Origin: Bigelowiella natans CCMP2755
Lineage: Eukaryota; Cercozoa; Chlorarachniophyceae
Direction of reading: 5' to 3'
NCBI GenBank assembly: GCA_000320545.1
Contig: ADNK01001088.1
Coordinates: forward strand, 124,001-188,000
Length of the DNA stretch: 64,000 nucleotides
Below are positions 14,982-26,621 of the stretch, one piece after another (within the stretch, counting starts at the first letter, position 1; the number at the start of each line of letters is the position of its first letter). The notes under the pieces are model-generated. The model did no database searches. It was not told the origin of the DNA and worked only from the letters and a program-made list of their open reading frames with translations. Position numbers and translations under genes: made by a program.

Positions 14982-15923
14982 GAGTTGCAGCTCCGTGTGT
15001 CCCCGCTCTCCGAAGAAGATAAGTTCCTGCAAGGCTTGCAACACAGTCATGAACTCCATCCATGGTTATGTGCATGCAAACTAAAAGCTTATGACGTCAA
15101 CGAGCATGCGTGGTTGCTGTCATCGCTGCTACGACTCCTCTCAATATCTTCTTCTCTATCGTTTTGGTTGCCTCTCCTCTCCCCGTCTGAATTGTTCTCC
15201 ACATGTAATAATCAGCTCATGTAGTCAAGCACAAGCAGAAGCTGTCGAAAGAGCAGCTCGTTGACGGCACATGCGAGCGCGTCTTGGGCAGGATGCCCTC
15301 TATCGAGGAGGAAGACTATGAAAGCGTTTCGTACATTTGCAACCAGTAGGACTTTGTAGCTCTCCCTCTCCCTCTCTCTCTCGTTCTCTCTCGTTCTCTC
15401 GCTTTCTCACCACAGCTTAATCATCACTGCCAATCCACAAACAGGATAGTTCGTTGGCAAGATAAGGAAATCGTCCATATAGTGAGAGAGACACCGCAGG
15501 TGTGAAGGATAATGACAGCACTTATTTCCACCTCAAGCATGCTATTTCGACTTTTCGGCGGAAGGGCGAAGACTTTCGCATATTGTGATTAATTGCCGCT
15601 GTTTGTTCTTCTTTGGTATGCATGCAGTCGGAGAGACGAAAGGCCTTAGGAAACCTATGCTACAAGCTGAAGTTCTGTCAGAAGGTCGTGCGTTTTCATT
15701 GGTTTCTTGTTTGTGTGGGGATGTAGGTGACTATTCACAATTATGCTCACGATGTGGTTTCGGCGGTGTACCTTGCATGGTGCTCCATGTTTCCATATTA
15801 CAGAAGAAAAAATCAAAAAAGAAAAAGTCTTCCGCTGACACGGAAGAGAAAACCAAGCCATCCCAAGGCTTAGAGAAAGTTACGGAGGGAAAAGGGAAAA
15901 ACAGTGTCTCTGATGAATTATAA
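14982..15923 (+). CDS. saposin/canopy-like ER protein with C-terminal SDEL (5' end unresolved)
   Basis: Phase-matched exons are 14982..15064 (SCKACNTVMNSIH), 15225..15325 (KLSKEQLVDGTCERVLGRMP), 15628..15684 (SERRKALGNLCYKLKFCQK), 15727..15753 or ..15765 (VTIHNYAHD) and 15804..15923 (lysine-rich, ending NSVSDEL). The CxxC, then TCE, then C...C spacing resembles saposin-B or canopy-type ER proteins; that similarity is by pattern only. SDEL at the very C-terminus resembles KDEL/HDEL ER-retrieval signals. No signal peptide is seen nearby. Upstream exons that fit in phase (14508..14591 EMIRKDEEMNPSALKPGF; about 14662..14718) may link back to the CS-domain gene, whose signal peptide would then serve both. 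The last short intron (about 38-50 nt) is inferred because without it the frame ends early and without SDEL. Confidence 0.6.
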
Positions 15924-16714
15924 TTGTTTTATGTGCATTCGTATGCTCGCATGTATTTCAAAAACCTTACCTGCTCACAACATAGCGAAGAACGTACTAG
16001 TGACTTGTTGGAGCTTCGTTCGAATTTCGCGAATCATCACAGTGCTAACAATGCACTAGTGCATTGCGGCTAAAAGGTGGTGGCAGTGGATATATCGCGT
16101 GCATGTCATATAATATGCAGCAGATATCTGCTGCTTGCGCTTTACGCTATTATTGCGCGAATGTACGTCACACGCCGAAAACGTAAAATTAGTACGTGCC
16201 GTGCATCACTGACTGATCATGCATATATACCCATCTACATTGCAAGTTAAATTTGTTGCAACAAGCAGTAGCAGCACATCGAGCCAGCTGTTTAGTCATC
16301 CATGCAATTGTATCAAATTGCAACATGCGACGAAGTCTTCAGAAAGCGGATGCATTCTTGGAAGAAGACCGTTCGTAACAATTCTGGTCTCATTTGAGCG
16401 TTTTTTTTGGCGTTACGTACAACTCCGCTGCTGTCCACATTGCGCACGTGCTGTTGCTTAAAGTCGCAAGCCACATGTATAATACTAGAACATTCTAATG
16501 TTCAACCAAAGCACTGTTACGATATTCAAAAATGTATGAGCATTATGGGCTTTCCTCAAATATATATCGGAGCAGAACTATTCAGACACAACAGTATACT
16601 ACTGTCTCATCATGTACTACTACAGTACACTCCATGTTTGAAAAAGAGTACCTACTCCTTCCAACAATTCGCATGCTTTGCAACAACGTTATGGCCGCAA
16701 CATCTCGCTATAAG
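15924..16714. other. convergent spacer 3 (CATG-rich)
   Basis: This is the tail-to-tail gap between the SDEL gene (+) and the stomatin gene (-). It has the same GCATGC/TGCATG/ACGTGC-rich composition as the other convergent spacers. Plus-strand open frames 16219..16461 and 16407..16871 overlap the stomatin 3' exon on the other strand and are not supported. Confidence 0.65.
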
Positions 16715-16891
16715 TTACATAGCAGGATTTCCAGTATTTGCAGCCTTCTTCATCAATGGCATCATGTCAACCTACATATTCATTTTACAGATGAAAATCT
16801 CATTGTTTCGTCCTCTCTGTCTCTCTGTCTCTCTCTATTCCTCAGGCCTCTCTTTCTTTTGTGGATATTGACTTGAGATCTGGTAGCTCCG

Positions 16892-16922
<31 letters not shown>

Positions 16923-18072
16923 TATTATCATCGATGTCATCATTATCATGTGTTTTGTATGTGTGCAGCAGCACAGACCGGCACAGGGAAAATGATAGTG
17001 GAGTTCTTCTCTGCAGAGACTTGGGTTAGGGTGTGCAGGTATCTGTTTGGAAGAAGAAGAAGAGGAGGAAGAAGAGGAAGAACTAAGGCCATGACGGAGA
17101 GTACAAAATGAATGCAGGTTCCACTTCCACCACAGCCAATAAGCACCATTTGTTCGTCATCTTCGTCAGCACCACCGTTACTATGATCTTGGTCATGATC
17201 ATCATCATCATCATCATCATGGGTTGTGTATCGTTACTACTACTACCTCAGTTGGATGCTCAGGGGATCCTCCTGCAGCGTTTGGGCAGCTCTCTGAAGA
17301 AGCTTGGAAGCTTGGACCTCGCCTTCTGCGCTGATAACCTAATACATAGTCACCACCGTAAGAAGTCTTCACAAAGGAATTCAATGTTGTTGCACCCCCC
17401 CCCCCCCCCACCCCCCGTCTTCCTTTTCTGCCTCGTCTTTCAAATTTAGTACGTTTCAGGAAGAACCTTTCCTCGGCGAGTGCGCTCGCTCTCTGCCTGT
17501 GACGCCATCGCACGTTGCATGGACTACGAACGTAATTTACATCACCCACACAGAAAAGGAGGAGAAGGCGGAGGAGGAGGAGTAGAGCCAACATGCGTAT
17601 TCGATGTGAGATGGCCGATATCATTTGGTATTTTCTCACCTACTGGTGCTACTATTCATCAATGGAATCCCCCCCCCCTATTTTGCTGCTTTACCAGAGG
17701 CAGTTTGACGTCGCTGATTTCCGTAGCAAAGATTTTCACGCCCCACACGTCCGTCTCCTTATCGACTGTTGAAGAATCATCATGGTTGAGGGGGGCAGCA
17801 GTGGTACACGACACACGTGAGTACATGACCACACGACGACGACGAGTACATGAACGCATGTATGATGGATGATGCATGGACTTTTAAATCCAATCTTGCA
17901 AATCTCTTACGACGAGAGACAAACACAGGCGATGTTGATGTTGTCCGATGAGCTTTATGACAAGATCACACTGGTGTTTTCTACTCATTGCTCGAGAGTC
18001 TATTTTTTGGAATGCGAATTGTGGCGCATTGATGATGGTTGGTTGTATATTGGATCATCGTGGTTCATTGTT

Positions 18073-18112
<40 letters not shown>

Positions 18113-19389
18113 GGCTTCTTCTTCTTCTTCTTCTTCATCTTCTCACTGATTTTCTGCAGCTCCGAGTTGATCTTGTGGCGCTGTGACAGAAGCTCGTCAA
18201 GCTCGTTGTTTCCTTTGAAAAAAGACACACAGAAGGCATAACCATAGCTATTACTTTAAAGGGCCGAGACACAACTGCTCCAGCTACGAACGCCCCCCTA
18301 TGATGTTTATATACGTTAGACCAGCAGCATAGTACCGACAACACTTCGGAGTGTAGTTTGAGCTAGTAGCTTGGTGGCGTTAATGTAATCGTCAACTTGA
18401 AGAACCATCTGATATCAGTAGGAGGAAACAAACACACGTAACGGCAGAGAAAGAAAATATTGGAGATCATGAGATTATTCGATTTGACTTCAGTAGGTAG
18501 GAAGGCTCTCCTCTTCTTGTTCTTCTTTCCTCTCCCTTACCAAGTTGGGATCCACAACGCGAATAAACACGACAGCATTGACAGTAGTTGTGACGGAATC
18601 CTAGATGATGGAGAAGAGGAGACTACATCAGCCCGCTCCAGAAAGAAAGGGATTTTGCAAACATTCGAAACTCCGGGCAATCAAGAACATATCAGTAGTT
18701 TCTGCTGCAAAGTTCCAACAACTCCTCCTCACTGAAGATTCTGTTTCTACTGTTGAAGCATTCTTCTTTGACTAAACACCATACTATTCAACATGAAACA
18801 AACAAACAAATCTAGTGCGTGTTGCCTGCCCTCTTCCTCTATCCTTTATGATATGATACAAACATACTTTGGTGATCATTTCCTGAGGAGGAACATCGAG
18901 TGCTGTGATACGTAAGTCCACTTTGCGGTATCTAATGGGAGGTGGTGAGTTAAATGATGCATGGGAGATTGAAGTTTTTGTAATGAATGACTACTCGTCC
19001 ACGAATGGCAAGAAAAAGAAGATTCCAGGGCCCCTGAGTGAAGATATACAAATTGTTTGAGGGTGTGTATATCTTAAACACGAATATATCAGTATAGTCG
19101 CAAAAGATTTGTTACTTGGCTGCTCCGCATAGCTTTCCCAGGCGAAAATGGACGGCACGTTCATAATCCCTGCATACAAATCACGTCAGCGTGGAGATAG
19201 GGAAAAAAACAGAACGTGAGCGAGGTTCGTTTGTATCTTTCCACCTCAAGATGGTGATGCACCAAAACCAACTCAATGGAATCATAGCCACCATTGTTGC
19301 GAGACCGATGAGGAGGCATCTGATAAAGAAGATATATTTATGATGAAGCTAATAAATATGATGGGCCTATCCATGAAATAAACTATATA

Positions 19390-19430
<41 letters not shown>

Positions 19431-19805
19431 TGTGTGTGGGGGTATGTAAATATATAGTATCTGAAATGATTCTCCACATATTTAATAAGTAGGCGCAATC
19501 AACTATCCTCCTCTGTACAGAATATCTCACCTGGCAAACTTTGACAGACATCCTTCCGATTGCGAATTTTCCTATTGGGAGTGGTTAGAAAAACGTCGAA
19601 TTATGAAATGGGACCCCTCTAAGCAATACTATCGGAGGGAGAGCCGCTATCACAGCACCAAAATGTGGAGTGGAAAAGATTCGAAGTAGTAACTTACGAT
19701 GTTTTCGTAGACCGTGTTGGCATTCACTTTTCTTTCATCGCCAACGTTCGAGTTTCCGATTTCACCAGCTTTACTATCCGCAGGATGATTCAAAGGCGTA
19801 GACAT
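16715..19805 (-). CDS. stomatin/SPFH (band 7) family membrane protein
   Basis: Fourteen phase-consistent exons give 306 residues: 19698..19805, 19531..19571, 19245..19319, 19116..19169, 18995..19033, 18868..18931, 18541..18600, 18336..18408, 18147..18212, 17695..17765, 17467..17523, 17247..17338, 16979..17042, 16715..16771. Exon 3 is the single hydrophobic hairpin (LATMVAMIPLSWFWCITIL). SPFH blocks follow in order: DYERAVHFRLGKL, GPGIFFFLPFVD, KVDLRITALDVPPQEMITK, DSVTTTVNAVVFIRVVDPN, KLLAQTTLRSVVG, KETDVWGVKIFATEISDVKL, MQRAMASQAESER, ISAEGEVQASKLL and AEKNSTIIFPVPVD. Stomatins are oligomeric inner-leaflet scaffolds that modulate channels and lipid domains. The length is typical of the family. 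A 5' UTR intron may start at 19957 (AAG before GTAAAT). Confidence 0.96.
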
Positions 19806-20091
19806 GCTGGGGTCTGTTCCGGGGAGATGAGCGGGGGTGGGGGAGATTCTCGCGTGCACGCCGGGCGAGGTTGATTCACTGACTTTGCTTGCGACGACAA
19901 CGTTACTTCTTTCAGCAGCAGGCCCAGCAATATCTTAGCATTTATGCGATATTTACCTTGTCGTAGGTAAAAAATCGAAGCAATTCTCGAAGATTCCTTC
20001 GATTTGCTCCCTCCCGGACGAAGAGTGTGTGGGTGAGGAGGGGGAGGAACGAATGCACGCGATGACAGAGCACGGAGAATGAACCGCAAAA
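19806..20091. promoter_or_regulatory. short divergent promoter, stomatin / coiled-coil genes
   Basis: Only about 290 bp separate the two start codons. A probable noncoding first exon of the stomatin gene lies at about 19958..20090, with a GTAAAT donor at 19957..19952. That leaves very little room for separate promoters, so shared regulation is plausible. Confidence 0.4.
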
Positions 20092-20464
20092 ATGTCGAAG
20101 AGGCCGAGAAATAAGACGAGGGATTTCCAAGGATACCTGGATGAATCCATTGAAATCTTGGAGAAGGTGGTCTCCAAACTGAAACATGGAGGCAAGCAAC
20201 TCGAGAAAGCCCGAGCATGCTGCATGGCGGAGATCATGCAACTGGAGGTAATTTGCATGCATAATTTCGACCAACGATGTTTTCAGTTTTAAATTCTGCT
20301 CTCTATGTCTAATCTCTACTCTAACCTTCCAGGAAGAAATTAAATGGATGGAGGATAAATTATCATGCAAAGAATCCGGGGAAGACTTCTTAATACAAGA
20401 TGAAATCGACGAACACATTGTAATTAAAAAAATAAGACTTGTTGAAATTAAAGATTTGGACTGA
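20092..20464 (+). CDS. small coiled-coil protein, 95 residues, unknown
   Basis: Two exons, 20092..20247 and 20333..20464, join in phase 0 across a GTAATT...CCAG intron of 85 nt. The N-terminal half is basic (SKRPRNKTRDFQGYLDES) and leads into a heptad-like helix (ILEKVVSKLKHGGKQLEKA); the second half is acidic (EEIKWMEDKLSC, DEIDEHIVIK) and ends KDLD. The size and helix suggest a subunit of a larger complex, but I do not recognise a family. Its start is the first ATG after the divergent promoter shared with the stomatin gene. Its 3' end faces the TrmJ-like gene. Confidence 0.78.
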
Positions 20465-21147
20465 AGATTATATTTGGGAAAATACTACTATTTCAAGGGT
20501 TTTCATCATTTCAACGCACAAAACAATGCTGATGAATCTTGTGTCACTGTGGTTAGGTATTTTGTCTGCGGAAGTATCAAAACCAAAATTTCAATGAAGA
20601 ACTGAGATAGACAAGTTTTATTCATAAAATTTCGACACGTAACTGAAAACTAGGTTGCATTTCATGCATTCCTGCTAGCTAGCTAGATTGCATGCATGTG
20701 TAATGTCGCACGGGTTTGCTCCAAGCATCGTAGTAGATTCTGACGCTAGCGTGCACGGAATAGTGTGCGTCCCATAGTCCGTTCACTTGTGTGCATGTTC
20801 ATGTTGTGTGCACACGTGTGTGTGTTAACAAATTTGGAGCGAACGAACACTAGAACATGAGGATTATTCGATCAACAAATTCTAGAATCATTGATAGCTG
20901 TGTGCAGCTGCGCACATCGCATCGTAGCTGCGCGAAACTGCATTGCATGGGCGGAGAGGGCTGGGGCACGCATGGTCTTTTTGAATGAAAATCAGAATCA
21001 GAGCACCGCACTGTGCATACACATGATGATAAACCTTCGCTAGCTTCGGTGAGCTGCTCTGGTGCTTGCACATCATGTGCACAGGGCGTGCATTTGTTGG
21101 TCCAGACATGCATGATTATATGATGCCGCACACAAACTAGCAAAGAC

Positions 21148-21190
<43 letters not shown>

Positions 21191-21430
21191 ACGTGTCACA
21201 AGTCATGAAGAAGAAAGCATTCTCTTGTACTACTCGTCGAAAATATTTGGACGATGAGTGAAGTAAAGTCGTCGCTGCACAGAATCGATGCGCTGTTGTA
21301 GCTGCTGTTTTGTATAGCTACACTAGGATGACCATTGAAAACATTTAATTACTTCATTACATCCGTTAATCCGTCTCACAGAATCGATGTGACGCGTTGC
21401 ATGTTGAACGCATTCGCAAATCTGTCACGG
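20465..21430. other. convergent spacer 4 (CATG-rich, one dispersed repeat copy)
   Basis: This is the tail-to-tail gap between the coiled-coil gene (+) and the TrmJ-like gene (-). It is rich in TGCATGC, GCTAGC and CACGTG words, with one (AC)n run at 21150..21185. It contains a copy of the repeat called R1 here at about 21313..21364. Confidence 0.7.
21313..21364 (+). repeat. dispersed repeat R1, copy a
   Basis: The core GGATGACCATTGAAAA, followed by an A/T-rich stretch and TTCATTACATCC, matches copies in spacers 5 and 8. This copy spans about 50 bp. Confidence 0.7.
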
Positions 21431-22011
21431 CTACTGTGACTTTTCTTCATCAGACAACTGCAATGCTTCTAATATGCCATAAAAAAGGCGAATTTCACGC
21501 ACAGTCAGCTTCGGGTTCTCAACGCGACCAGCAATTGCCCGTAACATTGAAGCAGCTGACTTAGGCTGGAAGATGTATTTCAAAGTATTACTTCTTTGAA
21601 AGAAATATAATCTAGTACTTATCTTAAATCGTCGAAGATAGAATACCATCAACACCATTTCGAAATTGTGTCACGTATTTCACCCACACACCAACTGTAT
21701 TGCCGTGTAACTATTTCTTCTTACATCTTTGAATCTTCGTGATCCCGCAATTTTTTGCTCTATTTCTTCCAGGAGCCTGTCTACGTTCCCTCTAGTCGCA
21801 AGTCTGTTGATTGAAAAAAGAAATACGACGAACCTTCTTCAGACAAACCTTAAAGAAAAGTGTCAATTCGCTTGAACTCACTCTGTGCTGCCTGATGACG
21901 TTGCATCCTTCGAAGTAGACTCTGTTTCGTTATCGTCGTCTTGACGAACCGCATACATCTGCACAATCATGTGATGTTTCATGGTGTTAAACCATATTTC
22001 GTATTATTAAA

Positions 22012-22066
<55 letters not shown>

Positions 22067-23548
22067 TTTTGTTTTGAGATACTATAATACCATACCATCA
22101 ATTCAGTCTATACTAGCGGGGTAATCAGCAGCAGCAGCTATTTCGAGACATTACGCCGCCAACTCTCACAGTTTTTCTTTTCAAACCTCAGATGAAACGA
22201 CGGTGACAGCTTGCGCCAGGTTTAGAGCACGAAACGACGGCAACGTTGGAATGTAAAGAAGCAAGTCTGCAACACTAACAAGATATTTCTAAATTATCGT
22301 GTGCCTCCCTCTTTTGAGGTGAGAAGAAAATCGTCAGCAGCTATCTCCTCATCATTGGTGAATTGTCACCTTAAATCTTCCGTCGTTAATCCGCTAGTTT
22401 CAGGGCCAAAGAGAATTCCCACCTTTTCATTTTTCCCACCTTTATCAGAAAAATCACTCCAGGTCATGAACGTCATATCGGGTGTTTATATGATAAAATG
22501 CTACGTGCTTCTCTTGCTCGAAGGGCAGAATTTCTGCTGGAGAGCCAAGGTCTGCTCCCTTTTAAGGTTTTTTAAAAACAATAGATTAATTGTAATAATG
22601 AGGAATTGCTTAAAGAGAAGTCCAGAAGGAACTTGCCCATCGTAGAATTGCAATACCGACCTCCAGCGTTTCCCGCAAGCCCTCTTTTTCTTGCCGTTGT
22701 TGCCATAATCTGTACGTAAACATTTTTATTCATCAAATTTACGCCGATAATCCGGATTTTTCGTATACTATGTTCAAATCTTGCGATGCCTCGGAAATGG
22801 AATCGTAAATTTTAGCGTTTTCCAGGATCTCCACAGCACCGGCTATTATTGATGATTTATGAGATGATACAGAAAACATATTAATCAGTAATGAAATCTC
22901 CTTCTTCATTGTTTGGATGAGTACCTGCCCTGGCTTTAGCCTTATCAGACAAATGGTCACATTTCGGGTTGACTAGTCTCAGTTCATGCAGACCGAAATT
23001 CAGCATTGACCGTGCAGCGCTTTGTGTAGAAGAAAGAAGTTTTTTTCATATTTGGGTAGATGTGCTACCGTTTCAAAATTTTGAGAAAACGGTAGAAATT
23101 TAAAAATCTATCACCTTCCTATGTTCTCGTCTAAGAAAGTAGATACGAGGATAATCACAGGGGCCAATGTGTCGTTTGCTGCGATGCGAAAAGCATTCCG
23201 TTTTTGTTCATCGTAGTAGCCGCTTCCGGTAGGGCCTTGTTCCTTTGAAGATCCTACCTGTATCCATTTGCTTCTTCTTGCATTCCATAACCTTCTTGTT
23301 CTAGATTGACTGCCATCGTTCGCATTAGGAGCGCTCAGCAACGGTCGCTGGCGGAGCAGGCACTGCCGGCTGCCTCTAGCTGCATCAAACCGTTGCAACA
23401 ACGGAGTTCTAGATCCACCGCGTAATCTTTCTGTGTTGTTCAACTTTACGCGTGTAATAAAAGCCATTCCTGCGAGAAACAGGAGGAGCGTTGTGCGAAG
23501 AGAACGAATGCTCCCGGCATGGTCGCGGGTAGGGGGGTGATGGAACAT
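21431..23548 (-). CDS. TrmJ/SpoU-type RNA 2'-O-methyltransferase, probably organelle-targeted
   Basis: Ten phase-consistent exons encode 384 residues: 23115..23548, 22925..23019, 22769..22842, 22657..22709, 22505..22554, 22370..22439, 22187..22274, 21882..21958, 21725..21803, 21431..21565. SPOUT-family blocks appear in order: ILVSTFLDENIG, ARSMLNFGLHELRLVNP, AGAVEILENAKIYDS, IMATTARKRG, VGILFGPETSGLTTEDL (motif 2) and LYIPTLPSFRALNLAQAV (motif 3, the SAM-binding knot). The helical C-terminal region (RLLEEIEQKI, LTVREIRLFYGILEAL) is as in bacterial TrmJ, which methylates tRNA position 32. About 128 residues precede the enzyme: an n-region, a hydrophobic TTLLLFLAGMAFI and an arginine-rich stretch. 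That suggests import into a plastid or another organelle, which is inference. Bacterial-type affinity fits an organellar enzyme. Confidence 0.94.
22014..22066. repeat. compound microsatellite (AT)n(GT)n
   Basis: About 53 bp of alternating AT followed by GT, inside an intron of the TrmJ-like gene. Confidence 0.95.
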
Positions 23549-24038
23549 TGGAATGGGTTGTGCAAGAAAGATGCTCCTGGGAAAAAAAAACAGAAAGTAA
23601 CGCGGTGGTAACGCTGCTGCAGCTACTTCTAGAGTCTACCGGAACTTCCTATTATTTTCTTCTTCTTTTTCTTCTTCTTCTTCTTCTTCCTCTTCTTGTT
23701 CTTGTTTAGATATATGTGCACGTAACAATAATGACGAGTCATAGTTTTGTTCAAATTATTACCATCCCTGGCGAGAGCTGCTGATTTGTTGTTGTTGTTG
23801 TTGCCCGGTTGTTGGCTGTGCTATTGTTGTCGAGTTGTTGCCGAGCAGTTACCCAATTGGGCAGTACGGTGTGTGCGCACTCTCGACACGGACCACAAAG
23901 CAGCAATGCTACTCGTATTATTTAATAAATCACCGATTTTGCAGATGTCGCAGGTGATGAATCGCCTGAAATAGACGTAAAAGCTGAGCCAGCTCAGACG
24001 AAGACACTCAAGCGCTCACGTGGCTCTTGTTATTCGAC
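23549..24038. promoter_or_regulatory. divergent intergenic region, TrmJ-like / tandem-ABM genes
   Basis: This is a head-to-head gap of about 490 bp. It contains (TTC)n at about 23655..23700 and a short (TTG)n near 23785. A small exon-like ATG at about 23945 (preceded by TTTTGCAG) could be a 5' UTR exon of the ABM gene. No protein-coding feature is supported. Confidence 0.35.
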
Positions 24039-24583
24039 ATGGGGTTAGTTGGAAGTAAATGCTTGGGGAGAGGGGTCAAAACTTTTGGGCGTGGCGTGCA
24101 TACTCGTGCAGTTCGAGCCGGTGCAAGCCCGAACAAGAGCGGGAGTGTGTATGCCGTGATGGTGAGCTGGAAAGTGAAGCAGCAATGCATCGACGAGTTT
24201 ATCGAACTGTCGCTGATGGACGCCCAAGGGTCCGTTGGCAAGGAAGAAGGCTGTCGCCGCTTTGATGTCATCCAGGTATTCAAAATAATCCACCTCCGTA
24301 CGCTTGCATGATCGGATTTGATGAATAATTTGTTCTTTGTTTATTCAGGACAAGAAGAATCCCGATCAATTTGCATATTGTGAAGTATGTGCTTTCTTTC
24401 TGTAATTTAACTGAAGCCTGTATCTCAATGTACGTTTTTCTCATTTCTAGATTTATGACAACGAGGATGCCTTCGAGCACCACAAAACTACCGACCACTT
24501 CAAGGCTTTTAAGGTTGTTTGCTTCGGGGATGGACGGCATTTAGTTAATTTGAGTACTCTTGATATGACTCATAGATTCTTTT

Positions 24584-24624
<41 letters not shown>

Positions 24625-25973
24625 TCACATAAAATTTCAGAGCAAGGTGGGCGATTTAGTCGTAGGAGAAGAAAAAGTGAGTTTGTGCAAAAACGTTTAT
24701 CCTACAAGCCCAGGTCAGTTGATCAAACAATCCTTACTGACATTTAAAACAAAAACAATAGTGTGAAGCTCGAACAAATTTATCAGTCCATTTCTGATTC
24801 CTGCTATACGGCTACAGAGACTTGTTGGAACACGAAGAACGATGTGAAAGCTGACAACGATGATTATTTCAAGAAGGGATCCTTGCACGTGAGTTGTTTG
24901 TGAGCTTCTCGATTATCCCCAAAGAATGTTCTGAGTTGTTTCCATTCTTATCCTCCTCCTCCTCCTCCTCTTCCTTTTTCTTTTCATCTTCTCCTCCTCA
25001 AGTCGTCGTGCTCCCCATTCATCATCATCATCACTCTCCGCCTATGATTCTATATCTTCCAGGTGATCCACGCTCCAAAGTATGTAAAACCTGAGGTGGC
25101 AGACCAGTTCATCAAAGAAGTAAGTTTTCTGTAGTAGTTGGGGGTGCATTAGTAGTATTAGTGTTAATATTAGTATTACTAGTATAGGTAATAGTGGTAG
25201 CAGCCAACCGATATTCTTCCATTTTGCGCTGCTTGTTTAGATCGTTGCAGATGCAGAGGCATCATGTGAGCAGGAACCTGGATGCCTTCGTTTTGACGTT
25301 TTCCAGAACATCACCGACCCTGGAGAGGTGATATAATCATGTGATAATATTATTTGTCTACCCCCGAATTATCAAGCTGGAATTATTCACCCCAACATCG
25401 CTGTTTATTGGTACCCATTCTCTCTCTATCTCTTTCCCTCTCTGTCCACCTCCCCCCCCTTTCTTTTTCTTTGCAGATCTACCTTTATGAGGTGTATGCG
25501 AATGAGGATGCTTTTGCGTACCACATGGGAACTCCGCATATTAAAACTTGGATCGAAGCAACCAAAGAGTGAGACAACAGACGATTTCCTCTTCCATTTC
25601 GAGGGAGAGAGGGGGGGGGAGCGAGAGAGAACAGATGCTCTAGTTTGTCTAATATTTGGGCATTACTGCCGCTACAATTAGCATGTATCAAGAGTCCCGG
25701 GAAGGCAAGACGATTGAGGAGTACCAGAATAGTGTAACGTGAGTAGCATTCACACTCTCAACGATCTTACTCAATCAAACAAATCTGCCTTGACTTGACC
25801 TCGAACATCTGATGATGACGTTGATACGGCCTTGTGTCTTATCAATTCTTAATGTATTGACAAGGCACCATTCCATAGTCTGAGATGATGAAAATTAACT
25901 ACTAAATCCTACAATCAGACGAATTGGACGCAATGTTTGGCCTGCTGACAATGCTGGATGGAGCGTATATTAA
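24039..25973 (+). CDS. tandem antibiotic-biosynthesis-monooxygenase (ABM) domain protein
   Basis: Ten phase-consistent exons encode 284 residues: 24039..24275, 24349..24384, 24451..24513, 24641..24684, 24762..24888, 25063..25119, 25241..25327, 25477..25568, 25682..25738, 25919..25973. Two ABM-type (dimeric alpha-beta barrel) domains are seen. The first has YAVMVSWKVKQQCIDEF, GCRRFDVIQD and YDNEDAFEHHKTTDHFKAF. The second has VIHAPKYVKPEVADQFIKE, GCLRFDVFQN and YANEDAFAYHMGTPHIKTW. Each ends in the family's E-x-Y-x-N-E-D-A-F-x-x-H signature. The N-terminus (GSKCLGRGVKTFGRGVHTRA) is basic and could be a mitochondrial or plastid presequence. ABM proteins range from quinol monooxygenases to heme-degrading enzymes; the substrate cannot be read here. 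One intron holds (AC)n at 24588..24622. Confidence 0.94.
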
Positions 25974-26311
25974 AGACAGCGCACAATGGAATCTATCAGC
26001 ACAATCTAGACCATAGACATAGTATCGGCTGCATATTTTATTTATTACATTTATCTTACTGTTACCTTGAATTTTGTGGGTATAATGAATCCCCGATATA
26101 CACATATAGTTAAATTAAATAACGAATATCAAACGATAATTATGTATGCGTCGCATGCTACTCCGCTAGGTCTAGAGATGTCACATAGCAACGATCGATC
26201 GTGTCGATTATTGCAACTATCTAGCTATGCATAAATAAGCACCGTGCGAGAACATAAGATATGATCGGTCCTGGCCAGTAATCGACTGAGCATCACTGTT
26301 TATGATTACGA

Positions 26312-26353
26312 GACGAATGTAATAAAAATAATCACATTTTTTCAATGGTCATC
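26312..26353 (-). repeat. dispersed repeat R1, copy b
   Basis: The reverse complement reads GATGACCATTGAAAAA, then an A/T-rich stretch, then TTACATTC, matching the core of copies a and c. A weaker relative follows at about 26690..26725. Confidence 0.6.
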
Positions 26354-26562
26354 ATATATATGTGAAAAACCAATGATTCAACCTCCCGGCATTACTAGAT
26401 TATATGCATCCGGATAGCAACCTGTAGTAGCGCATCATCAAGCTAGCCAAGGGCATCATGGCGATGCTGAGAGCAAGAAACATCTAGAATGTGTTGCATG
26501 TTATTTGCCACTAAACAAACAGGCACAACATAACATAAGTGCTCCAGCCGCTGCGTTGCACA

Positions 26563-26621
26563 GCTACTTTACTAGATTAGGATGACCATTGAAAAGATTT
26601 AATCAATACTTCATTACATCC
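26563..26621 (+). repeat. dispersed repeat R1, copy c
   Basis: Begins GCTACTTTACTAGATTAGGA and continues with GATGACCATTGAAAA and CTTCATTACATCC. It is the closest match to copy a at 21313..21364. Confidence 0.75.

Noticed and set aside
14718-15059. Minus-strand 113-codon frame
   Set aside because: It overlaps the plus exon 14982..15064, which joins in phase to the cysteine-bearing exons and the SDEL end.
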